Origin: Chloroflexota bacterium
GTDB taxonomy: Bacteria > Chloroflexota > Limnocylindria > Limnocylindrales > CSP1-4
Reading direction: 5' to 3'
DNA length: 12,890 nucleotides
Assembly (NCBI GenBank): GCA_017882025.1
Contig: JADGQG010000034.1
Coordinates: forward strand, 1-12,890
Below, in pieces: positions 6,962 through 12,890 of this stretch (the stretch's first letter is position 1; every line of letters starts with the position of its first letter). Under the pieces are notes generated by a model. That model had not been told where the DNA came from and ran no database searches. It saw nothing but the letters and a program-made list of their open reading frames with translations. Position numbers and translations under genes: made by a program.

Positions 6962-7238
6962 GCGGTCGGTGGCTCGGGTCATCACACGATGAGGTTCGGC
7001 GGATTCGGGGTCTGGTACCAAGCGCGCAGGCCGGCCTCCCGACCAGGTCGCGTCCGGGATCTGCTGCAACGCTCTGGCGGCGCAGGCTCCCTGGCACGCG
7101 TAGATCAGGGGTGTCGCCGATCACGCAAGCTCCCCACCCTCGATCGTCGAAACTCCCCAGGTGGGCACCCGGGCGGGGCGGACGTGAGCTCAGCGGCCTG
7201 TCCGTTTACTGAACAACTTGCGCAGCTCAACCCCGGGG
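6962..7238. other. Non-coding stretch between the FGGY kinase and the ACR3 operon
   Basis: From the kinase stop to the small gene start is about 310 bp with no convincing gene. It holds the promoter above, the paired repeat at 7118-7159, an imperfect hairpin CCCAGGT/ACCCGGG around 7156-7173 that could weakly terminate the kinase transcript, and the palindrome CCCCGGGG at 7231-7238. Short reading frames across it show no recognisable protein. No arsR-like gene is detectable. Confidence 0.5.
7112..7159. mobile_element. Paired direct repeats resembling an IS21-type terminal end, remnant
   Basis: CGATCACGCAAGCTCCCCA (7118-7136) and CGATCGTCGAAACTCCCCA (7141-7159) match at 14 of 19 positions with a 23-bp period, about two helical turns. 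The block is preceded by TGTCG at 7112. From memory, ends of IS21-family elements in GC-rich bacteria carry tandem transposase-binding repeats with a CTCCCCA core and begin with TG. No istA or istB gene is present, so at most this is a solo end left by deletion. Tandem regulator sites are the main alternative. Confidence 0.35.
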
Positions 7239-8759
7239 CTAGTCGGAACGGGCGCCGGCCAGCCGTTCCTGGAGCCGTGAGAGCGCGTGCACGGGCTCGA
7301 GTGAGGCCGGGTAGAGGGCGCGGTAGATCGCGTACAGCTCGTCGTACCGCTCACGCACGGCCGCGTCGGGCCGGAGCGTGTCGGCGGGCCGATCCCAGCG
7401 CACGTCGCCGTCGAGGAGACCGACCCCGCGCCCGGCCAGGAGCGCGTCGCCGTAGCTCGCCCCGATCGTCTGGGCGGGCATGACCTGCGGATAGCCGGTC
7501 ACGTCGGACACGACCTGCGTCCACAGGCTCGACTTCGTGCCGCCGCCGACGGCCACGAGCCGCGCCGCGGGCGCGCCGGCCTCCTCCATCACCTCGAGGT
7601 TGTGGCGGACCTCGTACGCGGTAGCCTCGAGCAGCGCCCGGAACAGGTGCCCGCGCCCGTGGCTCAGCGACAGGCCGACGATCATGCCCCGGGCGAGCGG
7701 ATCGAAGATCGGCGAGCGGGCCACGCCGAAGTACGGCAGCGCGATGAGCCCGGCGGCGCCGGCTGGCGTCGCCGCGGCCTCGTCGATAAGCGCGTCGAAC
7801 GGCGGCGCGCCGACGAGGTCGCGGAACCACGTCGTCAGTCCGCCCGAGGTCGAGAGGCCAGCCGCGAACGTGCGAGTGCCCTCGAACACACCCATCGTGC
7901 TCCAGAGTGCCGGACGCGGCCGCGGATCGGCGGCGATCTCGACGATGAACATCGTCGTGCCGTACATGAGCATCGTGTCGCCGGGGTCGCGGACACCGAC
8001 GCTCAGCGCCTCCGCCCAGGCGTCGATCGTGCCGGCCACCACCGGCGTTCCGGCCGGGATGCTCGACTCGGCGGCGCCGGCCTCGGTCACCCGGCCGACG
8101 ACCTCGTCCGACCACGCCAGGCGCGGGAAGGCCAGGCCCGGCGCGACCTCGGCCGCCCAGTCGCCGGCCCAATCCGCCTCGGCCATGTCGTACAGCGGGT
8201 CGCACTGGCTCGCGGAGTGGTGGTCGAGGACGTACTCGCCCGTGAGCCGCTCGATGATCAGTGAGTTGGCCATGTGGATGCGCTTCGTCCGGGCCCACAC
8301 GTCGGGCTCGTTCCGGCGCAGCCAGGCGAGCTTCGGGCCGACGGCCTGGGTGGTGAGCAGCGTGCCGCCACGGGCGAGGATCGCGTCGGCTCCGAAGCGC
8401 TCGGTGAGCTCCTCGATCTCGCGGGTGGCCCGGGTGTCGATCCCGTACAGGATCGCCGGCCGGAGCGCGCGGCCCTCGGCGTCGACCGGCAGCAGGGACG
8501 GGCCGATGCCGCTGATCCCGACCCCGACGATCCGCCCGAGCCCCGCCGACTGCGCGGTGAGCTCGTGTGCGATCGCCAGGAAGTCGCCCCACCACGCCGT
8601 CTCGGCGTCGTGCTCGACCCAACCGGGACGGGGAAGCGAGGCCGAGTGGGGCGTCTGCGCCTGCGCGACGATCCGCCCATCGGCCCGGGCAAGGACGCCC
8701 TTGGCGCTCGACGTTCCGATGTCCACGCCAAGCAGCAGGTCGACCGGGTTCTCGGACAC
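7239..8759 (-). CDS. FGGY-family carbohydrate kinase, YgcE-like, substrate unknown
   Basis: A 506-residue cytoplasmic sugar or polyol kinase, the usual FGGY length. The N-terminal phosphate motif is LLLGVDIGTSSAKGVL (D13). The likely catalytic base is D246 in VAGTIDAWAEALSVG, followed by MLMYGTTMFIV (264-273). The adenosine motif is VAVGGGTKSSLWTQVVSDVTG around 403-422, with the C-terminal IGASYGDALLAG segment. The substrate region reads GISGIGPSLLPVDAEGRALRPAILYGIDTRA. It lacks the NQRE segment of glycerol kinase and the QMHG segment of xylulokinase and resembles YgcE-like members. The GTG at 8759 is chosen because GGAGG lies upstream and the DIGT strand begins about ten residues in; an open extension to 8906 adds 49 residues without FGGY character. 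It is divergent from glpABC, so the two may be co-regulated. The family is firm; the substrate is not known. Confidence 0.88.
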   Translation of the reverse strand: MSENPVDLLLGVDIGTSSAKGVLARADGRIVAQAQTPHSASLPRPGWVEHDAETAWWGDFLAIAHELTAQSAGLGRIVGVGISGIGPSLLPVDAEGRALRPAILYGIDTRATREIEELTERFGADAILARGGTLLTTQAVGPKLAWLRRNEPDVWARTKRIHMANSLIIERLTGEYVLDHHSASQCDPLYDMAEADWAGDWAAEVAPGLAFPRLAWSDEVVGRVTEAGAAESSIPAGTPVVAGTIDAWAEALSVGVRDPGDTMLMYGTTMFIVEIAADPRPRPALWSTMGVFEGTRTFAAGLSTSGGLTTWFRDLVGAPPFDALIDEAAATPAGAAGLIALPYFGVARSPIFDPLARGMIVGLSLSHGRGHLFRALLEATAYEVRHNLEVMEEAGAPAARLVAVGGGTKSSLWTQVVSDVTGYPQVMPAQTIGASYGDALLAGRGVGLLDGDVRWDRPADTLRPDAAVRERYDELYAIYRALYPASLEPVHALSRLQERLAGARSD

Positions 8760-8769
8760 GGCGCTGAAA

Positions 8770-8774
8770 CCTCC
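8770..8774 (-). promoter_or_regulatory. Ribosome binding site deciding the FGGY kinase start
   Basis: On the minus strand GGAGG (8774-8770) lies 10 bases before the GTG at 8759. It supports this start over the upstream in-frame extension reaching 8906. Confidence 0.6.
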
Positions 8775-8932
8775 AGGACGCGCGAATGCGACGAGTGATG
8801 GACGGGTGTCGGCGAGGAGTCTAGTCGGAAATTCCAGCCCTGATCCTGACCTTCCGCACGTGACGCGAAGCATATCGGTGCAGAGCTGATGCCCGGATGC
8901 GTACAAATCGCAAGGGCGCCACCGAGATGTGA

Positions 8933-9015
8933 CGTTGACAGGGGGCGACCTGCGTGTGGGTCGGCACCCGGGAAGCCCTCAGGCTGCATGATGGCGGTGT
9001 TCCAACCCGTCAACG
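8933..9015. repeat. Inverted repeat CGTTGAC / GTCAACG, candidate operator half-sites
   Basis: CGTTGACAGGG (from 8933) and CCCGTCAACG (9006-9015) are inverted copies sharing seven contiguous bases plus a G-rich extension. They lie about 70 bp apart in the middle of the divergent region. The upstream copy contains TTGACA. Placement suits looping or dual-promoter control by a dimeric repressor, but seven bases could also pair by chance. Confidence 0.3.
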
Positions 9016-9126
9016 CTAGACGTCGAGGAAGGCCCGTTGGGAGATCAGTGACGGAGATGGTTCGCCGGATAGAGGGACCTGGAGCGCGCGCCCGCAGGTC
9101 ACGCCACACACCGGACACGACAGATC

Positions 9127-9132
9127 GAGGTG
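9127..9132 (+). promoter_or_regulatory. Ribosome binding site deciding the glpA start
   Basis: GAGGTG lies 6 bases before the ATG at 9139. The in-frame GTG at 9130 is part of this site, so ATG 9139 is the better start. Confidence 0.6.
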
Positions 9133-9138
9133 CGCAGC

Positions 9139-10770
9139 ATGGGTGAGTTGCACGCCTGCGACGTCCTCGTCGTCGGCGGGGGTGCAACTGGGGCAGGGGT
9201 GCTCCGGGACCTGGCGCGACGGGGCCTGCGCACCCTGCTCGTCGAGCGCGGCGATTACGGCTCCGGCACCACCGGGCGCTATCACGGCCTGCTGCACTCG
9301 GGCGGCCGGTACGTCGCCAGGGACCCGCTCGCGGCGCGCGAGTGCATTGCCGAGAATCGCATCCTCCGCCGCATCGCGCCGGCCAGCATCGAGGATACGG
9401 GCGGCTACTTCGTCGCCACGCCGGACGATCCCGACGACTACGTCGACGGCTTCCAGGCGGCCTGCATCGCCGCCGACGTCGACTGCGCGGAGATCCCGGT
9501 CACCGAGGCTCTGCGGCGGGAGCCGGCCCTCAACCCGGGCATTCGGCGCGTCTTCAAGCTGCCGGACGGCTCCCTGGAGCCCTGGCAGCTGATCGAATCC
9601 AACATCGCCGACGCGCGCGCCCACGGCAGCGACGCCTGGTCCTACCAGCGGCTCGTTGGGATGGAGCGCGACGGCGACAGGATCGTGGCGGCAATGCTCC
9701 GCGACGAACGGTCGGGGAGCCTGACGCGCGTCACGCCCCGCTTCGTCGTCTCGTGCGCGGGCGCCTGGGCGGGCCAGATCGCCGCGATGGTGAACGTGAC
9801 GGTCACGATGCACCCGGGCAAGGGCACGATGCTCATCTTCAACCAGCGCATGACCGACACGGTGATCAACCGCTGCCACGCGTCCTCCGACGGCGACATC
9901 ATGGTCCCCGTCCACACGGTCGCCATCCTCGGCACGACCGAGCAACGCGTGGAGGACCCGGATCGGTACGAGATCACCCGCGAGGAGGTGGCAGCGCTGA
10001 TTCGCCAGGGCGAGAAGCTCTTCCCAGACCTTGGCAAGATGCGGCTCCTGCGCGCCTACGCGGGCGTTCGGCCGCTCTACCAGCCACCCGCCGAGGTGAC
10101 CGCTGCCGCAATGAAGGACGGCCGCCAGGTTTCCCGTGCGCACACGGTCCTCGACCATGCTGCCATGGACGGCGTTGACAACTTCGTGACGATCGTCGGC
10201 GGCAAGCTCACGACGTTCCGCAGGATGGCCGAGGACACCGTCGACATGGTGTGCGCCAAGCTGGGCGTTACCGAGCCGTGCACCACCGCGGACGAGATCC
10301 TGCCGAACCAGGTTCCCGGGAAGACGTACTGGCTGGGCCATCGGCTGGCCGACCACGAGGCGGAGGGCGGCGGGGATGCCGACCTCCTGTGCGAGTGCGA
10401 GTTCGTTACCCGGCCCATGCTGGACGATTTCCTCGACCGGCATCCGGGCTGCTCGCTTGATGATGTCCGGCGCGGCACACGCCTCGGGATGGGGCCGTGC
10501 CAGGGGGGTTTCTGCACGTTCCGTGCCGCCGGCGTACTGGGCGAGCGGGCGGGGCGTGCCGGTGCTACGGACGTCGCCGAGCTGGCGGATCGGGCGATCC
10601 TCGGGTTCCTCCGGGAGCGCTTCAAGGGAACGCGACCCATCGCGGCCGGCCGTCAGCTGCAGGAGCAATGGATGATCGCCGGCGTCTACGAAGGTGGGCT
10701 GGGGGTCGAATCGCTGATCGAGCGCGAGACGCCCGAAGCGTCCCGGGAGGTGGTCGGTGCCCAGCGCTGA
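9139..10770 (+). CDS. glpA: Anaerobic glycerol-3-phosphate dehydrogenase subunit A
   Basis: A 543-residue FAD subunit, almost the length of E. coli GlpA (542). With GlpB and GlpC it oxidises sn-glycerol-3-phosphate to dihydroxyacetone phosphate and passes electrons to the quinone pool under anaerobic conditions. The N-terminal dinucleotide site is VLVVGGGATGAG (9-20) with acidic E36. The family signature GTTGRYHGLLHSGGRY (43-58) follows, and FVTIVGGKLTTFRRMAED closes the FAD domain. The C-terminal BFD-like [2Fe-2S] domain has CEC (C418, C420) and CQGGFC (C454, C459), which distinguishes GlpA from the aerobic GlpD. The start has a GAGGTG ribosome binding site. Its end overlaps glpB by 14 bases, marking an operon. 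A long open frame opposite it is only a GC-bias shadow. Confidence 0.95.
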   Translation: MGELHACDVLVVGGGATGAGVLRDLARRGLRTLLVERGDYGSGTTGRYHGLLHSGGRYVARDPLAARECIAENRILRRIAPASIEDTGGYFVATPDDPDDYVDGFQAACIAADVDCAEIPVTEALRREPALNPGIRRVFKLPDGSLEPWQLIESNIADARAHGSDAWSYQRLVGMERDGDRIVAAMLRDERSGSLTRVTPRFVVSCAGAWAGQIAAMVNVTVTMHPGKGTMLIFNQRMTDTVINRCHASSDGDIMVPVHTVAILGTTEQRVEDPDRYEITREEVAALIRQGEKLFPDLGKMRLLRAYAGVRPLYQPPAEVTAAAMKDGRQVSRAHTVLDHAAMDGVDNFVTIVGGKLTTFRRMAEDTVDMVCAKLGVTEPCTTADEILPNQVPGKTYWLGHRLADHEAEGGGDADLLCECEFVTRPMLDDFLDRHPGCSLDDVRRGTRLGMGPCQGGFCTFRAAGVLGERAGRAGATDVAELADRAILGFLRERFKGTRPIAAGRQLQEQWMIAGVYEGGLGVESLIERETPEASREVVGAQR

Positions 10771-12079
10771 CGTCGTCGTCGTCGGCGCGGGCCTCGCCGG
10801 GCTGACGGCTGCCATCGCGGCCGCGGAATCCGGGGCGCGCGTCCACGTCCTGGCCAAGGGTCACGCCGCCACGCACTGGGGGCCGGGCGGAATCGATGTC
10901 GCCGGGATCCCGGCCGCATCGACGCCGCGCGACGGCATCCACCGGCTGGCCGGCCAGATCGGCCATCCGTACGCATTCCTGGGCGACGACGTTGCCGCGG
11001 CCCTCGATTGGATCCGCCCGCACCTTGCGGCCGGGGGGGTCGAGTACGTCGGCGACCTCGACACGCCGCTCCAGCTCGTCCCCACGTCCATCGGCGGGAC
11101 GCGCCGCGCCGCGATCCTGCCGGCCGGCCAGGCCGCGGCCCTCTCGCCGTGGGCGGTCGGCGAGCGCCTCGTCATCTGCGGCATCGCCGGCTTCAAGGAC
11201 TTCTGGCCGGAGGCGATCGCGGCCAGCCTGTCGCGGGAGCGCATCTGGGAGGGCGGGAACCGGCCGGCGTCGGTGATCCCGGTCAGCGTCGCCCTGCCCG
11301 GCCTCGCCGCCCGGCACAACCTCGACGCGCTCGAGATCGCCCGTCGCTTCGACGATCCGGCCTGGCGCGCCACCGCGATCGAGGCAATGGCGCGCGCGAT
11401 CGCCTCGGTGCCCGGCTCGGGCGGCCGCGTGGCCCTGCCCGCCGTCCTCGGGATCAGGGAGCACGCGGCCGTCCTGGCGGCGGTGCAGCAGCGTCTCCCG
11501 GCGGCGCCGTTCGAGATGCCACTCGTCCCCCCCAGCGTGCCGGGGATGCGCCTCTACGAGGCGCTGCGCGCGGCGCTCATCCGGGCCGGCGGGCGCGCCC
11601 AGATCGGCGAGATGATCCAGCGGATCGAACACGACGGGCGCCGCGTGACCGCGGTCGTGTCGGCCGCCGCCGCCCGGACGTTCACGGTTCGGACCGGCGC
11701 GCTGGTCCTCGCCACCGGCGGGATCGCGGGCGGCGGGCTGGTCGCCGAGCGCGACGGCCGGCTCCTGGAGCCCATCCTGGGACTCCCCGTGGAGGCCCCG
11801 CCGGCGGACGACTGGCTTTCCGTCGACGCATTCGACCCGGCGGGTCATCCGCTGGAGAAGGCGGGGATCCGCACCGACGCCGAGCTGCGGCCGGTGGCCG
11901 CGGACGGGGTGTCCCTGTTCGACAATGTCCGCGTGGCCGGCAGCCTGCTCGCCGGCCAGCGATATGTCCGGGAGCGTTGCGGCGACGGCGTCGCGCTCAC
12001 GAGCGGCTGGCGAGCGGCGCGATCGCTGACCGCGGTCCCGGCCGGGCACGTCGCAGAGCCGGGGAGCGAGCGACCGTGA
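10757..12079 (+). CDS. glpB: Anaerobic glycerol-3-phosphate dehydrogenase subunit B
   Basis: A 440-residue flavoprotein subunit of the GlpABC complex, slightly longer than the E. coli protein (about 419). The N-terminus holds a Rossmann nucleotide-binding loop, VVVVGAGLAGLTAAIAAAES (6-25). The GlpB-type blocks LVLATGGIAGGGLVAERDG and EPILGLPVE follow, and the C-terminal VRVAGSLLAGQRYV and GDGVALTSGWRAA. The GTG at 10757 is preceded by GGGAGG (10745-10750) at a 6-base spacing and lies inside the end of glpA. Its TGA (12077-12079) overlaps the glpC GTG. By family knowledge it cooperates with GlpA in flavin binding and electron transfer toward GlpC. The alternative of a general fumarate-reductase-like flavoprotein is unlikely given the flanking genes. 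Confidence 0.92.
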   Translation: MPSADVVVVGAGLAGLTAAIAAAESGARVHVLAKGHAATHWGPGGIDVAGIPAASTPRDGIHRLAGQIGHPYAFLGDDVAAALDWIRPHLAAGGVEYVGDLDTPLQLVPTSIGGTRRAAILPAGQAAALSPWAVGERLVICGIAGFKDFWPEAIAASLSRERIWEGGNRPASVIPVSVALPGLAARHNLDALEIARRFDDPAWRATAIEAMARAIASVPGSGGRVALPAVLGIREHAAVLAAVQQRLPAAPFEMPLVPPSVPGMRLYEALRAALIRAGGRAQIGEMIQRIEHDGRRVTAVVSAAAARTFTVRTGALVLATGGIAGGGLVAERDGRLLEPILGLPVEAPPADDWLSVDAFDPAGHPLEKAGIRTDAELRPVAADGVSLFDNVRVAGSLLAGQRYVRERCGDGVALTSGWRAARSLTAVPAGHVAEPGSERP

Positions 12080-12890
12080 CGATCGCCGAGCTGATCATGG
12101 ATGCTTCGGAAGAGGCCGTGGGGTACTCGGCCGACGAGTGCCTCAAGTGCAACGTCTGCCTCACCGTCTGCCCGGTCGCCCGGGTCACGGACCTGTTCCC
12201 GGGACCGAAGTACGTCGGTCCGCAGGCGCAGCGATTCCGGACGGGTCGGGCCCAGCCCGTCCAGGTTCCCGGGATCCCGTTCGCGCTGTCCCCGGATGTC
12301 ACGGTTGACTACTGCTCGGGCTGCGGCTGGTGTACCTCCGCGTGCCCGGCCGGCGTGAAGATCGCCGAGATGAACAGCCAGTCCCGCGCGCGGATGAAGG
12401 CCGGCAAGCGCCCGAAGCTCCGCGACTGGGGCCTGGGCCAGACGGACCTGGTCGGCCGGGTCGGCGTGCTCTTCTCGCCGATTTCCAACTGGGCGCTGGC
12501 CAACCGGCCGATCCGGGCCCTCATGGAGACCACGATCGGCATCCATCGCGAAGCGCCGTTCCCGAAGTTCGGCCGGCGAACGCTCCAGTCCACCTGGAAG
12601 CGCCGCCAGCAGCGCCGCGGGACGGCCGCCGTTCCGGGGCCGGACCGGGCCATCGTCTACTTCCACGGCTGTTCCGCCAACTACTACGAGCAGCACGTGG
12701 CCGATGCCGCGATCGAGATCCTGAAGCGCAATGGCTTCGAGACGATCATCCCCGAGCAGGTCTGCTGCGGGCTGCCGCTCATCAGCAACGGGATCTACCC
12801 GGAGGCCCGCCGGCGGGCGCACAAGAACCTCGACGTGCTCGCCCGATACGCCCGGCAGGGCTACCGGATCGTCGGGACCTCCACCTCCTG
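12076..12890 (+). CDS. glpC: Anaerobic glycerol-3-phosphate dehydrogenase subunit C, 3' truncated by window end
   Basis: The first 271 codons of the iron-sulfur subunit that links GlpAB to the membrane quinone pool (E. coli GlpC has about 396 residues). Two [4Fe-4S] ferredoxin motifs are complete: CLKCNVCLTVCP (C22, C25, C28, C32) and CSGCGWCTSACP (C80, C83, C86, C90). The first CCG (heterodisulfide-reductase type) domain begins with YFHGCSANYYE (C199) and has CCGLPL (C230, C231). The final visible residues, GTSTS followed by TG of a likely Cys codon, match the end of that domain; the second CCG domain is beyond the window. The GTG at 12076 overlaps the glpB stop as GTGA and has GGGGAG at 12061-12066, 9 bases upstream. 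It is the third gene of the glpABC operon. Confidence 0.94.
   Translation, partial: MTIAELIMDASEEAVGYSADECLKCNVCLTVCPVARVTDLFPGPKYVGPQAQRFRTGRAQPVQVPGIPFALSPDVTVDYCSGCGWCTSACPAGVKIAEMNSQSRARMKAGKRPKLRDWGLGQTDLVGRVGVLFSPISNWALANRPIRALMETTIGIHREAPFPKFGRRTLQSTWKRRQQRRGTAAVPGPDRAIVYFHGCSANYYEQHVADAAIEILKRNGFETIIPEQVCCGLPLISNGIYPEARRRAHKNLDVLARYARQGYRIVGTSTS

Larger units (their letters stand above)
8760..9138. other. Divergent intergenic region between FGGY kinase and glpA
   Basis: These 379 bp separate two divergently transcribed units and should contain both promoters and any operator. I see a perfect TTGACA at 8935-8940 on the plus strand, but no good -10 box 16-18 bases downstream. A weak TATGCT (-10-like, minus strand, near 8868-8873) has no matching -35. 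CGTTGAC (8933-8939) recurs inverted as GTCAACG (9009-9015). Short frames here are Arg/Pro-rich with no recognisable domains, so I do not call a gene. No regulator gene (GlpR, DeoR type) is present in the window. Confidence 0.5.

Noticed and set aside
6990..7022. GGTTCG...ATTC and terminal CCA suggesting a tRNA 3' end on the plus strand
   Set aside because: The T-arm does not pair and no acceptor, D-arm or anticodon arm can be built upstream.
8935..8940. Perfect TTGACA taken as the glpA -35 box
   Set aside because: No acceptable -10 hexamer lies 16-18 bases downstream, so I record it only as part of the inverted repeat.
8950..8990. Small hairpin AGCC-CTCA-GGCT in the divergent region
   Set aside because: A four-base-pair stem without a T-tract is expected by chance in GC-rich DNA.
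8889..9146. Possible 85-residue gene in the divergent region before glpA
   Set aside because: The product is Arg/Pro-rich without domain or membrane features, there is no convincing ribosome binding site, and it runs into the glpA start.
9016..10857. Long minus-strand open frame opposite glpA
   Set aside because: It lies opposite a full-length glpA with all motifs; the translated product shows no family features.
10622..12049. Minus-strand open frame opposite glpB
   Set aside because: It is a shadow of glpB, Arg/Gly/Pro-rich and without domains.

Overview
The window is strongly GC-rich and densely packed. It uses GTG and TTG starts often and has stop/start overlaps of the ATGA, GTGA and TTGA type. 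The tail of a 7TM-HD (PgpH-type) phosphodiesterase lies directly before ybeY, followed by pth and mfd. PgpH-type proteins are not typical of Actinobacteria, so together with the high GC this points to a GC-rich member of the Chloroflexota, possibly the Limnocylindria lineage. The lineage is an inference from gene content; no rRNA or tRNA is present to confirm it.

Region 1 (1-5586, plus strand) is a housekeeping block: pgpH tail, ybeY, pth and mfd. These cover cyclic-di-AMP breakdown, rRNA processing, peptidyl-tRNA recycling and transcription-coupled repair. pgpH/ybeY and pth/mfd abut or overlap. A 127-bp gap before pth holds a 15-bp direct repeat, a possible -10 box and a stem-loop.

Region 2 (5652-6961, minus strand) converges on mfd. 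It encodes an ACR3-family metalloid efflux permease and, overlapping it upstream by ATGA, a short single-span membrane protein with a vicinal Cys-Cys pair. The small gene has a good -35/-10 pair placed so that its GTG falls at the predicted transcription start, which suggests a leaderless mRNA. No arsR or arsC is seen beside it. The roughly 310 bp further upstream carry two 19-bp imperfect direct repeats resembling the end of an IS21-type element.

Region 3 (7239-12890) is a divergent carbohydrate or polyol unit: an FGGY-family kinase on the minus strand and, across a 379-bp intergenic region, glpA-glpB-glpC on the plus strand (anaerobic sn-glycerol-3-phosphate dehydrogenase; glpC runs off the window). 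The kinase lacks the substrate-pocket motifs of both glycerol kinase and xylulokinase and looks YgcE-like. Whether it feeds the GlpABC complex is therefore an open question and one of the better leads here. I found no CRISPR array, phage module, toxin-antitoxin pair or clearly new multi-gene defence system.
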